A model generated the notes under the pieces. It did not search any database and was not told the DNA's origin. It was given only the letters and a program-made list of their open reading frames with translations. From NCBI RefSeq assembly GCF_000737325.1, contig NZ_CP011125.1:3410001-3474000 (forward strand): a stretch of 64,000 nucleotides of DNA, written 5' to 3'. The DNA is from Sandaracinus amylolyticus. GTDB taxonomy: Bacteria > Myxococcota_A > Polyangia > Polyangiales > Sandaracinaceae. Positions 6,686-15,478 of the stretch are shown here, piece after piece (the stretch's first letter is position 1; each line of letters starts with the position of its first letter). A program made the translations under genes and the position numbers.

Positions 6686-8659
6686 TCACGGTGCGCGCGG
6701 GGCTTCGTTCGCCGCCTCGGAGGGCCCGATCTCCACGCCGAGGCGCGTGAGCGCGTCGCGCAGCTGCTCCATCGAGAACGGCTTCTGGAGCGCGATGGTG
6801 CGCGCGTCGCTCATCGGCACGAGCTTGTGGAAGCCGCTCATCATCACGACGCGCAGCTCGGGCCGGCGCTCGCGGATGCGCATCAGCACGTCGTGCCCGT
6901 CGTAGCCGCCGGGCATGCGCAGATCGAGCAGCACGACGGCGAGCTCGCCGGCCTCGTCGAGCACGTCGAGCGCGGCCCCCGCGCTGCCCACCGCGCGCGG
7001 CTCGAGCCCGAGCAGCTCCGTCATCCGGCTCACCGCGGTGCGCACGTTCTCGTCGTCGTCGACGATCAGCGCGCAGCGACTGCGGCGCGCGCGCAGCTCG
7101 CGCGGAGGGCGTGCCTCGGCGCTCGTGCGCTCGCTCGCGGGGAAGAGCACGGTGAACGTGGTGCCCTCGCCGGGCGCGCTGCGCAATCGGAGGCCCGCGC
7201 GGTGCGCGCGTAGCGTGCTCAGCATCGCCGCGAGGCCGAGCCCGCGTCCCTCGGGCTTCGTGGTGAAGAACGGCTCGAACATCTGCGCGCGCACCGCGTC
7301 GCTCATGCCGACGCCGTCGTCCGCGACCTCGAGCGCGACGTAGCGTCCGGGCGGCAGCGCGGAGTCCTCGGCGACCACGGCGGGCACCGGCTCGCGCACG
7401 TCCTCGACGCGCACGCTCACGCGCACCGAGCCGCGCTGGGGATCGACGGCCTCGATCGCGTTGGTCACGAGGTTCATCACGACCTGCTGCACCTGCGCCG
7501 CGTCGGCCTCGACCGGCGGCACCGGGCGCGCGACGTCGGTCTCGATGTGCACCGCCTCGGGCGCCGACCTCGAGAGCAGTCGCGTCATGTCCTGCGCGAG
7601 CGCGCCGACGTCGACGTCGGTGACCGCGAAGCGACCGCGCCCCGTCGACGCGAGCAGCCGCGACGTGAGCGTGGCGCCGCGCGTGACCGCGTCGTCGATG
7701 TCCGCGAGCGCCGCCGCCGCGCGCGAGTCGCTCGCGGTGGTCGCGCGCGCGAGCTCCACGTTCGCGCGCACGACCGCGAGCAGGTTGTTCACGTCGTGCG
7801 CGACGCCGCTCGCGACGAGGCCCAGGCGCTCGATGCTCCGGCGCCGCGCGAGCGACGCCTCGGCAAGACGTTGCTCGGTGATGTCGGCGAGCGATCCCAC
7901 GACGCGCAGCGCGTGACCGTCGGGACCGCGCTGGGCCGCGGCGCGCGCGCGGAACGTGCGGTAGTGGCCGGCCTTGCAGCGCAGCCGGACCTCGACGTCG
8001 AAGTCGCGCGTGGTGCCGCGCAGGTACGCGGTGCTCGCGGTCGCGACCGCGCGGGCGTCTTCTTCGTGGACGAGCTGCTGCCAGAGCTCGGGCGTGATGT
8101 GTGGTGCGAGCTCGCCGGGCACGTATCCGAGCTGCTCCTCGAGCCGCGGCGAGATCCAGACGCGCTGCGTCGTGAGATCCCAGTCCCAGATGCCGTCCTG
8201 GTTGGCGCGGATCGCGAGCTCCCAGCGCTCCTCGGCTGCGCGCACGTCGGCGAGCGACGACTCGAGCTCGCGCCGCAGCCGCGCGTCGGACTCGACGCGC
8301 TCGCGTCGCTCGCGGAGCTCGCGCGGGATCCAGCGCCTGACGATCACCGCGAGCACCGCGACGGCGGTGACGAGGTTGAGGATCTTCGGCGCGATCAGCA
8401 TCTCGGGGCGCGCGAGGAACGCGCCGAGCGAGGGGAGCGCGATCTCGTACTCCGAGGCCCAGACCACGCCGAAGTACGCGCTCTCGATCGCGCTCTTCGT
8501 CGCGTCGAGCGCGAGCACCGCGGCGAGCGTCGCGACCAGCGGATCGACCTTCCGCGCGAGCCGCCGCGATCGCAGGTAGAGGACCACGATCGTCGACCAG
8601 AGCAGCGTGAGCAGCAGGTAGTTGCCGACGGTGAGGTACGCGACGAACGTCGATCTCAC
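6686..8659 (-). CDS. Hybrid sensor histidine kinase (PAS, HisKA, HATPase, REC)
   Basis: The 657-residue protein has three N-terminal membrane segments (about 5-28, 42-70 and 88-108) and a short helical linker. A PAS domain follows (about 145-265, NQDGIWDWDLTT...). The H-box is VASGVAHDVNNLLAVV with His288, and the ATPase motifs are NLVTNAIEAV, VADDGVGMS and FEPFFTTKPEGRGLGL. A C-terminal receiver domain (about 530-645) has acidic VDDDE, phospho-acceptor Asp579 in LLDLRMPGG and Lys in ALQKPFS. The GTG at 8659 is preferred because it begins just before the first membrane segment; an ATG at 8710 would add 17 residues. No cognate regulator is adjacent; phosphate probably passes to the fused receiver first. 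Confidence 0.85.
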   Translation of the reverse strand: MRSTFVAYLTVGNYLLLTLLWSTIVVLYLRSRRLARKVDPLVATLAAVLALDATKSAIESAYFGVVWASEYEIALPSLGAFLARPEMLIAPKILNLVTAVAVLAVIVRRWIPRELRERRERVESDARLRRELESSLADVRAAEERWELAIRANQDGIWDWDLTTQRVWISPRLEEQLGYVPGELAPHITPELWQQLVHEEDARAVATASTAYLRGTTRDFDVEVRLRCKAGHYRTFRARAAAQRGPDGHALRVVGSLADITEQRLAEASLARRRSIERLGLVASGVAHDVNNLLAVVRANVELARATTASDSRAAAALADIDDAVTRGATLTSRLLASTGRGRFAVTDVDVGALAQDMTRLLSRSAPEAVHIETDVARPVPPVEADAAQVQQVVMNLVTNAIEAVDPQRGSVRVSVRVEDVREPVPAVVAEDSALPPGRYVALEVADDGVGMSDAVRAQMFEPFFTTKPEGRGLGLAAMLSTLRAHRAGLRLRSAPGEGTTFTVLFPASERTSAEARPPRELRARRSRCALIVDDDENVRTAVSRMTELLGLEPRAVGSAGAALDVLDEAGELAVVLLDLRMPGGYDGHDVLMRIRERRPELRVVMMSGFHKLVPMSDARTIALQKPFSMEQLRDALTRLGVEIGPSEAANEAPRAP

Positions 8660-8812
8660 GAGACCCGGAGCATAGCCCTCCGAAGCGGGACGAGAGCACG
8701 TTCGGAGCACGCGGCGACGCCGTGCGGGGTGATCGCTCGGGACGGACCTCCGCGTTCGGGGAGATCCGCGCGAGATACCGGGCCTCCTCGGGAGGCGTGG
8801 TAAGAGTCCGAT

Positions 8813-9670
8813 GTGGCGTCGAACACGCCGGAGGCCGGCACGAAGACGAGCGCGGTGGAGGTCGCGGAGCCGACCGGACCGAAGCTGTGGGAGCGCGCGG
8901 CCGACGCGCTCCTCGCGATCCCGATCGCGCTCCTCGCGGAGATCGGCACGATGGCGCGGCTCGCGTACGAGACGCTGCGCTGGATGGTGCGCCCGCCGTA
9001 TCGCGCCCGTCAGCTCGTCGACGCGATGGAGTTCATCGGCGTGCAGTCGATCTTCATCGTCGGGCTCACCGGCACCTTCGTGGGCGCGGTGTTCGGGCTG
9101 CAGCTCGTGGACTCGCTGCGCGACTTCGGCGCGGAGAGCCAGACCGGATCGATCGTGAGCGTCGCGCTCGCCCGCGAGCTCGGCCCGGTGTTCGCGGCGC
9201 TCATGGTGTCGAGCCGCGCGGGCAGCGCGATCGCGACCGAGCTCGGATCGATGCGCGTGACGAGCCAGATCGACGCGCTCACGACGATGTCGGTGAGCCC
9301 GGTGCAGTACCTGATCGTGCCGCGCGTGATCGCGGGGTTCACGATGGTGCCCGCGCTCGCGCTGGTCTTCGATCTCGTGGGCTACGGCGGCGCGTACTTC
9401 GTCGCGGTGAAGCTCTTCGGGCTCGACGGCGGCGTGTTCGAGGAGCGCGCGCGCTGGTTCGTCGAGGGCAGCGATCTCGCGCAGGGCCTCGTGAAGGCGG
9501 CGGTGTTCGGCATGGCGGTGACGATGATCGCGTGCCGTCAGGGCTACTACGCGACGGGCGGTGCGGCGGGGGTCGGGCAGGCGACGAACCGCGCGGTCGT
9601 GCAGAGCGCGGTCGCGGTGTTGGTGCTCGACTACGTGGTGACCGCGATCTTCCTGGGCCAGGGCGGATGA
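8813..9670 (+). CDS. mlaE: MlaE/YrbE-family permease of a lipid ABC transporter
   Basis: The 285-residue protein has an N-terminal tail, an amphipathic segment (about 25-55), and then the MlaE core. It shows FIGVQSIFIVGLTGTFVGAVFGLQ, then ALARELGPVFAALMVSSRAGSAIATELGSMRVTSQIDAL (the family's RElgPvltallvagRvGsaiaAElGtM motif), and later hydrophobic helices. It should form the inner-membrane channel of an Mla-type phospholipid or sterol transporter. The start is GTG at 8813, directly after an in-frame TAA. The stop overlaps the mlaF start. Confidence 0.88.
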   Translation: MASNTPEAGTKTSAVEVAEPTGPKLWERAADALLAIPIALLAEIGTMARLAYETLRWMVRPPYRARQLVDAMEFIGVQSIFIVGLTGTFVGAVFGLQLVDSLRDFGAESQTGSIVSVALARELGPVFAALMVSSRAGSAIATELGSMRVTSQIDALTTMSVSPVQYLIVPRVIAGFTMVPALALVFDLVGYGGAYFVAVKLFGLDGGVFEERARWFVEGSDLAQGLVKAAVFGMAVTMIACRQGYYATGGAAGVGQATNRAVVQSAVAVLVLDYVVTAIFLGQGG

Positions 9671-10440
9671 GCGACGAGAAGCCGGCGGAGAAGGACCCGA
9701 TCCAGGTCCGCATCGTCGATCTCAAGAAGAGCTACGAGGGCGTCGAGGTCCTGCGCGGCGTCACGTTCGACGTGCACCGCGGGAAGATCAACGTCGTCAT
9801 CGGCGGCTCGGGCGCCGGCAAGAGCGTGTTCACGCGGCAGCTCCTGCGCCTCGAGCAGCCGGACTCCGGGCGCATCGAGGTCGACGGAGTCGACATCGTG
9901 CCGCTCGACGACTGGCAGCTCGTGCCCATCCGCAAGAAGTTCGGGATGGTCTTCCAGTTCGGCGCGCTCTTCGACTCGATGACGTGCTTCGAGAACGTCG
10001 CGTTCCCGCTGCGCGAGCACACGAAGATGAAGCGCAAGGAGATCGAGGAGCGCGTGATGCAGCGACTCGGCGATCTCAACGTCGCGCACGCCGCGAAGAA
10101 GCTCCCCGGGCAGATCTCGGGCGGCATGGCGAAGCGCGTCGCGCTCGCGCGCGCGCTGGTTCTCGAGCCCGAGATCCTCGTCTACGACGAGCCGACGAGC
10201 GGCCTCGATCCGGTGAGCTCGCGCCTGGTCGACGATCTGATCGCGGAGACGAGCTCGAAGTACGGCGTGAGCTCGGTCGTGATCACCCACGACATGGCGT
10301 CGGTGTTCAAGATCGGGCACCGCGTGAACATGCTGTACCAGGGTCGCATCGAGGAGTCGTGCACGCCCGACGAGATCCTGCGCACCGACAAACAAGTGGT
10401 GCGCGACTTCCTCGTCGCGTCGGGCGTGAAGATGCAGTGA
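9667..10440 (+). CDS. mlaF: MlaF-type ABC transporter ATPase
   Basis: The 257-residue ATPase has Walker A GGSGAGKS, Q-loop FQFGALFDSMTCFENV, signature LPGQISGGMAKRVALARAL, Walker B LVYDEPTSGLDP and the switch His in VVITHDM. The GALFDSMT Q-loop and 'SGGMAKR' signature are typical of MlaF rather than of generic importers. It powers lipid movement with MlaE in the cell envelope. It overlaps mlaE by ATGA. No MlaD (MCE-domain) gene follows, so the substrate-binding partner must be encoded elsewhere or be replaced by the next lipoprotein. Confidence 0.9.
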   Translation: MSDEKPAEKDPIQVRIVDLKKSYEGVEVLRGVTFDVHRGKINVVIGGSGAGKSVFTRQLLRLEQPDSGRIEVDGVDIVPLDDWQLVPIRKKFGMVFQFGALFDSMTCFENVAFPLREHTKMKRKEIEERVMQRLGDLNVAHAAKKLPGQISGGMAKRVALARALVLEPEILVYDEPTSGLDPVSSRLVDDLIAETSSKYGVSSVVITHDMASVFKIGHRVNMLYQGRIEESCTPDEILRTDKQVVRDFLVASGVKMQ

Positions 10441-10485
10441 GCGCCGGCGGAGCGTCCCCGGATCGGGTGATATCCTCCGCGCGAC

Positions 10486-11046
10486 ATGACCTCACGATTC
10501 CGCTTCGCGTTCCTCGCGTTCTCGCTCCTCCTGCTCGCGGGCTGTGGTCCACCGTGGCGCGTGATCCGCGCGTCGGGACCGCCGTCGGCGCTCGCTTCGG
10601 CATCGGTGGTCGGCGTGTCGTTCGACTGGTCGCGCGCGCTCGTGGGCGGCGTGCCCGAGCAGCAGTACCTCGCGGGCCTGCCTCCGGACGAGCAGGCGAA
10701 TTACGTCGAGGTGCACACCGCGATCGAGGCGACGTACCTGCTCGAGCTGCAGCGACAGGCGCCCGGTGTGCAGGTCGTCGCCTCGACGGGCGCGGAGCCG
10801 ATCCAGCTCGTCGTGATGCCGGGCTTCCTCGAGCTCGGCTACTACCGCGTGCTCGTCGCGCGCGACTCGAGGCTCGACATGCACCTCGTGTTCGCGATGG
10901 GCGGCGTCGCAGTGGACGAGATCGAGATCCGCGCGACGCGCGGGGCGGACCTGCGCAACCCCACGGTGCTCAACCGCATGAGCGACTGCGCCGCGCGCAA
11001 CGCGCAGCTGACCGCGCAGTTCATCCGCCGAGCGCGAGAGAGCTGA
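10486..11046 (+). CDS. Lipoprotein of unknown function after mlaEF
   Basis: The 186-residue product has a clear lipobox, LLLLAGC (Cys20). The mature domain (about 35-186) alternates beta strands and helices, for example ASVVGVSFDWSRALV, IQLVVMPGFLELGYYRVLVARDSRLDMHLVFA and VDEIEIRATRGA, as in small envelope lipoproteins of the DUF4410 or LptE type, but I do not recognise a named family. It lies 45 bp after mlaF and is followed by a strong terminator, so it is probably the last gene of the mla unit and may have an accessory role in lipid transport. Confidence 0.6.
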   Translation: MTSRFRFAFLAFSLLLLAGCGPPWRVIRASGPPSALASASVVGVSFDWSRALVGGVPEQQYLAGLPPDEQANYVEVHTAIEATYLLELQRQAPGVQVVASTGAEPIQLVVMPGFLELGYYRVLVARDSRLDMHLVFAMGGVAVDEIEIRATRGADLRNPTVLNRMSDCAARNAQLTAQFIRRARES

Positions 11047-11057
11047 GACCACCGCGA

Positions 11058-11144
11058 TCAGGAGAGCGAGACAAGGAAGACCCATCGCCGTGGTCTTCCT
11101 TCTCCTCCTGCCTTCCTCAAAAAACTCTCTTCCTGCTCTCCTGA
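11058..11144. terminator. Nested bidirectional terminator
   Basis: An inner perfect 10-bp stem, AAGGAAGACC (11073-11082) with GGTCTTCCTT (11092-11101), sits inside an outer perfect 10-bp repeat, TCAGGAGAGC (11058-11067) with GCTCTCCTGA (11135-11144). The inner stem is followed by a pyrimidine tract on the plus strand, and CAAAAAACT gives a T-run on the minus strand. It separates the convergent lipoprotein and dam genes. Confidence 0.75.
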
Positions 11145-11153
11145 GCGGCTCGA

Positions 11154-12122
11154 TCAGTAGTTCCGCACCACGACTTCGCTGACGAGCCCGCGCCCGCGCG
11201 CATCACAGCTCACCGCGCGAGGCGCGGCCACGAGGTCGATGCGCCACTTCGCGTAGAGGCCACGGATGAACGGCACGTCGCTGTTGCTCAGCATCAGCTT
11301 GCAGCCGCGGCGATCGAGCTCCGCGTACACGTCGCGCAGGCGCTCCTGATCGCGCTGCGCGAAGCCTTCCTCCGCGTAGCTCGTGAAGTTGCTCGTGCGC
11401 GACACCGGCTCGTACGGCGGGTCGAGGTACACGAAGTCGCCGGGCTTCGCCGTGCCGAGCAGCTGCTCGAACCCCTGGTTCACGATCTCGCAGCCCTGCA
11501 GCGCCGCCGACGCCGCGCGCAGCGTGTCGTGATCGAGGATGCGCGGGTTCTTGTAGCGGCCCTCGGGCACGTTGAACTCGCCCTTGCGGTTCACGCGGTG
11601 CAGGCCGTTGAAGCACGTCTTGTTGAGGTAGACGAACATCGCCGCGCGCTGCGCGCGCGTGAGCCCACGCCGCGCGTTGTAGCGCTCGCGGACCTCGTAG
11701 TACGTGCCGTTCGCGGCCTCGTGCTTCTGCGCGAGCGGCTCGAGCGCCGCGATCACCTCGCCGACCTCGTCGCGCACCGCGAGGTACGTGTCGACGAGCG
11801 CGGGGTTCACGTCGCAGAGCATCGCGCGCGAAGGGCGACGCGCGAAGAACATCGCCGCACCACCGGCGAACGGCTCGACGTGGCGCATCAGCTCCGCGCC
11901 CGGCGGCAGCAGCGGGAGCAGCTGCGCCAGCAACTTGCCCTTTCCGCCGACCCACTTGATGAAGGGCGACGCCTCGCGGGTCGCGGGGACGCTCACGCGC
12001 GCCTTGGCCGGGCGCGCGCTCCGCGATCCCGCGATGTGCGGGGCATTCGAGAGCGAGGGACGAACGAGCGAGACCCGGGCGACGGCGGCGGATGTCGGCA
12101 TGCGTGGGACGCTATCCGACAT
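11154..12122 (-). CDS. dam: DNA adenine methylase, Dam family (GATC)
   Basis: The 322-residue protein has a Ser/Arg-rich N-terminal tail of about 50 residues and then a complete Dam-type methylase. SAM-binding motif I is PFIKWVGGKGKLL (53-65), HVEPFAGGAAMFF follows, the catalytic motif IV is DPPY (234-237), and SNSDVPFIRGLY comes near the end. It transfers methyl groups to adenine N6, most likely in GATC. No restriction endonuclease gene is adjacent, so it is an orphan methylase. Two starts are possible, ATG at 12122 (used) and ATG at 12101; the methylase domain is unaffected. Confidence 0.88.
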   Translation of the reverse strand: MSDSVPRMPTSAAVARVSLVRPSLSNAPHIAGSRSARPAKARVSVPATREASPFIKWVGGKGKLLAQLLPLLPPGAELMRHVEPFAGGAAMFFARRPSRAMLCDVNPALVDTYLAVRDEVGEVIAALEPLAQKHEAANGTYYEVRERYNARRGLTRAQRAAMFVYLNKTCFNGLHRVNRKGEFNVPEGRYKNPRILDHDTLRAASAALQGCEIVNQGFEQLLGTAKPGDFVYLDPPYEPVSRTSNFTSYAEEGFAQRDQERLRDVYAELDRRGCKLMLSNSDVPFIRGLYAKWRIDLVAAPRAVSCDARGRGLVSEVVVRNY

Positions 12123-12205
12123 CACCCGACGTGCGAAAAAAGCGACAGGCCGAGGTCGCCGGCCTCGTTCGATCAGGCGTCCGCGAGCGGGATCATCGGT
12201 GCGTC

Positions 12206-12245
12206 CTGCCTCGCCCGAGGCAGCGATGAGGCAGCGACGAGGCAC
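12206..12245. promoter_or_regulatory. Palindrome plus 11-bp direct repeats between dam and carbamoyltransferase genes
   Basis: CTGCCTCG and CGAGGCAG (12206-12213, 12216-12223) form a palindrome with a 2-bp spacer. It merges into direct repeats GAGGCAGCGAT / GAGGCAGCGAC / GAGGCAC, spaced 11 bp apart (12217-12245), about one helical turn. The block lies in the 260-bp divergent promoter region, so it is a plausible operator. Confidence 0.35.
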
Positions 12246-12382
12246 GCACGACGCGCGAATCCAGCGCGATTCCGCGCGCGCCGCAGGAGGGCACGTGCGC
12301 TGCACACGGAGATACGCGCGGGATGCCACGGGGTGGAGGTGCGCCGTCGCGCATCGCCTCCGCGGTACGCGCGAGGTCTTCG

Positions 12383-14233
12383 ATGAAGGTGCTGGGGTAC
12401 AACGGCGGGCTCGACGGATACGTCGCGCGATTCGGATCGAGCCACGACTCCGCGGCCGCGCTGGTGATCGACGGAGAGCTCGTCGCAGCGGCCGAAGAAG
12501 AGCGCTTCAATCGCGACAAGCACTCGGGCGCGTTCCCGATCCGCGCGATGGAGCACTGCCTGAAAGAAGCAGGGCTCCGCGGCTTCGAGGAGCTCGATCT
12601 CGTCTGCTACTACCACTCGCACGATCGGATGTGGCAGCCCGGGATGATCCGGGAGAACGCGCCGCGCATGAGCCCGCTCGGTCGCGCGCTGCTCACCGGT
12701 GCCGTCAGCGGACTGCGCGCGGTGCATCGCGCGTCGAAGCTCGACGACGCGCGCACGGCGCGCACGTTCGTGGAGCGCACCGGATGGGCGCCGCCGCCGG
12801 GCAAGTACCGCGTGCTCTGGCACCACCTCGCGCACGCCGCGAGCGCGTTCTACGAGTCGCCGTTCGAGCGCGCGGTCTGCGTCGCGCTCGACGCGCAGGG
12901 CGAGAGCCACTCGAGCACCGCGTTCGTCGGCGACGCGCGCGGGCTGCACCTCGTCGACGAGACGTACGCGCCGAACAGCGTCGGCTACCTGTACCAGTCG
13001 ATCACGTACTTCCTCGGGTTCGAGACGGGCGACGAGTACAAGGTGATGGGGCTCGCGCCGTACGGTGATCCCGCGCGCTATCGCCGCTTCTTCGAGCGCG
13101 TCGTGCGCACCGGCGCGGGTGGTCGCTTCGTGATCGACCCCGAGTGGCTCGGATGGCTCGTGGTGCGCGACGGACTGATGCGCGCCGGCAGCGGCTATCC
13201 GTCGTCGATGCTGCGCGAGCTCGGGATGCCGCGCCGGGACGACGAGCCGATCGAGCAGCGGCACATGGACCTCGCGGCGGCGCTGCAGGAGGCGCTCGAG
13301 CGCGCGGTGATGCGCTGGCTCGCAACCCTCCGTGATCGCACCGGCGAGAAGCACCTCTGCCTCGCGGGCGGCGTCGCGCTGAACTGCACGATGAACGGCA
13401 AGATCGCGCGCTCGGGCATGTTCGACGGCGTGCACGTCGCGCCGGCCTCGCACGACGCGGGCACCGCCGCGGGCGCGGCGCTCTACGGCTATCACGCGAT
13501 CCTCGGCGGCGCGCCGAAGATGCCGGTCAGCGAGCGTCGCGCGAAGGTCTATCTCGGACCTTCGTACACGACGATGGAGGCGCGCTCGGCGGTGCGCGAG
13601 ATGCGGCACGCGGTGCGCGCGAGCCGTCCGGGCGATCTCGCGCGCGCCATCGCGGAGGCGGTCGCCGACGGCAAGGTCGTCGGCTTCTACCAGGGCCGCA
13701 TGGAGTGGGGCCCGCGCGCGCTCGGCAACCGCAGCATCCTCGCCGATCCGCGCCGCGCGGACATGAAGGACATCGTCAACCACGCGGTGAAGCTGCGCGA
13801 GGGGTTCCGCCCGTTCGCGCCCGCGGTGTTGATCGAAGAGGCGAACGACTGGTTCGACCTCACCGGTCTCGGCGGCGAGAGCCCGTACATGCTCTTCACG
13901 GTGCCGGTGCACGAGCACCGTCGTGATCGCATCCCCGCGGTCACCCACGTCGACGGCAGCGCGCGCGTCCAGACCGTGCGGCGCGAGGACAACCCGCGCT
14001 TCCACGAGATCCTGCGCGCGTTCTTCGACATCACCGGGGTGCCGGTGATCATGAACACGTCGTTCAACGTGAAGGGCGAGCCGATCGTGAACACGCCGAT
14101 GGACGCGATCCGCTGCTTCCTCGGCACGCAGATCGATCTGCTCGTGCTCGACGATCTGATCCTCGACAAGCGCGCGGTGGTGGTCGATCGCCCGTCGCGC
14201 ACGCGCGATCAGAGCGTCGCGCAGACCGCGTGA
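12383..14233 (+). CDS. Carbamoyltransferase, NodU/CmcH/TobZ family
   Basis: The 616-residue protein has the N-terminal Kae1-like domain: GYNGG...SSHDSAAALVIDGELVAAAEEERFNRDKH at the start, and the metal-binding HHLAHAASAFYESPF near residue 150. The C-terminal carbamoyltransferase domain contains MEWGPRALGNRSILADP and LREGFRPFAPAV, the family hallmark, and ends with NTSFNVKGEPIVNTPMDAI. Such enzymes move a carbamoyl group from carbamoyl phosphate to hydroxyls of Nod factors, antibiotics or polysaccharides. No biosynthetic cluster is adjacent, so the acceptor is unknown. The ATG at 12383 starts the conserved domain. The stop abuts the stop of the convergent XRE gene. Confidence 0.88.
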   Translation: MKVLGYNGGLDGYVARFGSSHDSAAALVIDGELVAAAEEERFNRDKHSGAFPIRAMEHCLKEAGLRGFEELDLVCYYHSHDRMWQPGMIRENAPRMSPLGRALLTGAVSGLRAVHRASKLDDARTARTFVERTGWAPPPGKYRVLWHHLAHAASAFYESPFERAVCVALDAQGESHSSTAFVGDARGLHLVDETYAPNSVGYLYQSITYFLGFETGDEYKVMGLAPYGDPARYRRFFERVVRTGAGGRFVIDPEWLGWLVVRDGLMRAGSGYPSSMLRELGMPRRDDEPIEQRHMDLAAALQEALERAVMRWLATLRDRTGEKHLCLAGGVALNCTMNGKIARSGMFDGVHVAPASHDAGTAAGAALYGYHAILGGAPKMPVSERRAKVYLGPSYTTMEARSAVREMRHAVRASRPGDLARAIAEAVADGKVVGFYQGRMEWGPRALGNRSILADPRRADMKDIVNHAVKLREGFRPFAPAVLIEEANDWFDLTGLGGESPYMLFTVPVHEHRRDRIPAVTHVDGSARVQTVRREDNPRFHEILRAFFDITGVPVIMNTSFNVKGEPIVNTPMDAIRCFLGTQIDLLVLDDLILDKRAVVVDRPSRTRDQSVAQTA

Positions 14234-15049
14234 TCACGCGCTGAACGTCTCGCCCGCGAGATCGCGCAGGGCGCGCTCGGTGTCGGCGTCCGCCGGGAAG
14301 TACGACTCGATGCGCAGCTCCTGCGCGGTCACGTCGAGCGGCGTGCCCAGCGTCGTGAGCGTGGTGAACAGGCGCAGCTCGCGATCGCCGCGGCGCAGGC
14401 GCACCGGGAGGAAGGGAAGGGCAGGGCCCGCGCTCGGCGCGCTCCCGCGCGGCGCGTCGTGCAGCGAGCCGAGCAGCGACGTCATCCGCGCGCGGCGCGC
14501 GTCGTCGGTCTCGAGCTGGAGCTCGTGCTCGACGCGCTCGATCATCGCGCTCGCGATCTCCTCGAAGTTCGCGATGCGCGGGCGCAGCGCTTCGGGATGG
14601 AAGATCGCGACCAGCAGGTTGGCCAGCGCCTCCGGCGGCGGGGTCAGCCCCTCGAGCGCCCAGCCGAGCAGGCGCGTCGCGCCCGCGTTCATGCGCACGA
14701 CGTTCCAGTCGCGATCCACCACGAGCGCGCCGAACGGCTCGTGCGCGCGCAGCAGGTGATCGAGCGCGCGGCGCACCGGCTCGAGCGTCGCGCTCTCGAT
14801 CGGCGAGCTCGCGTACACCGGCGCGAAGCCCGCGGCGACGAGCAGCGTGTTGCGCTCGCGCAGCGGGAGATCGAGCGCGCTCGCGAGCACGAGCACCATC
14901 TCCCGGCTCGGCGCCGCGCGGCCGTTCTCGAGGAAGCTCACGTGGCGCGGCGAGACCTCCGCGTGCTCGGCGAGGCGCTCCTGGCTGAGCCCGCGCGAGC
15001 CGCGGAAGCGCTTGAGCATCGGGCCGAATCGAGCGTGCGCGAGGTCCAT
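14234..15049 (-). CDS. XRE-family regulator with MmyB-like ligand domain
   Basis: The 271-residue protein begins with a helix-turn-helix of the XRE type (LKRFRGSRGLSQERLAEHAEVSPRHVSFLENGRAAPSREMV, about 12-52). The C-terminal part has the MmyB-like PAS-related domain (HEPFGALVVDRDWNVVRMNAGATRLLGW, about 105-135). This architecture is common in actinobacterial and proteobacterial regulators thought to bind a fatty acid or other small ligand. It is divergent from the small membrane-protein gene at 15152 with 102 bp between them, and so is likely to control it. Confidence 0.85.
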   Translation of the reverse strand: MDLAHARFGPMLKRFRGSRGLSQERLAEHAEVSPRHVSFLENGRAAPSREMVLVLASALDLPLRERNTLLVAAGFAPVYASSPIESATLEPVRRALDHLLRAHEPFGALVVDRDWNVVRMNAGATRLLGWALEGLTPPPEALANLLVAIFHPEALRPRIANFEEIASAMIERVEHELQLETDDARRARMTSLLGSLHDAPRGSAPSAGPALPFLPVRLRRGDRELRLFTTLTTLGTPLDVTAQELRIESYFPADADTERALRDLAGETFSA

Positions 15050-15151
15050 GTCGAGGAGACTAGAACGTCGTGCGTCCGGGCGTCCTTACCTCGCACGTCA
15101 TGGTTCGGATCGCGCGACGACGACAGCTTCGGAGCATCGGAGGTGCTCGTC

Positions 15152-15478
15152 ATGAACGTCCGGATGATCGTGCCGCTGCTCGTGCTGGTTCCCTTCGCGC
15201 TCTTCAGCGGGATGGTGGTGCTCGAGGAGGGCTACCTCGGGTTCTTCTCGGTCGCGCGCGAGGAGCCGTGGGGCATGCAGATGCTGATCGACCTCGCGAT
15301 CTGCTTCGTGCTCGTCCTGCGGGGGCTCGCGAAGGACGCGCGCGAGCGCGGGCTCGCGCTCTGGCCGTGGGTGATCGGGACCGTGCTGTTCGGGTCGATC
15401 GCGCCCCTCGGGTACCTCGTGTACCGCGAGCTCGTCGCGCGCCCCGCGCCGCTCGCGCATGCCGTCGCGCAGAAGTGA
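15152..15478 (+). CDS. Small membrane protein (DUF2834-like)
   Basis: The 108-residue protein has three hydrophobic segments (about 4-22, 42-60 and 70-92) and ends with a cytoplasmic tail. The pattern VLEEGYLGFF...MLIDLAICFVLVLRGLAKDARERGLALWPWVIGTVLFGSIAPLGYLVYRE resembles the DUF2834 family of small inner-membrane proteins of unknown role. A strong Shine-Dalgarno sequence (GGAGGTG) lies 8 nt before the ATG. The divergent MmyB-type regulator is its probable controller. Confidence 0.65.
   Translation: MNVRMIVPLLVLVPFALFSGMVVLEEGYLGFFSVAREEPWGMQMLIDLAICFVLVLRGLAKDARERGLALWPWVIGTVLFGSIAPLGYLVYRELVARPAPLAHAVAQK

Noticed and set aside
8660-8812. Palindromes CGGCG-A-CGCCG and GCCTCC-TCG-GGAGGC as operators of mlaE or the histidine kinase
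   Set aside because: They are short and made only of G and C, which is expected often by chance at this base composition.
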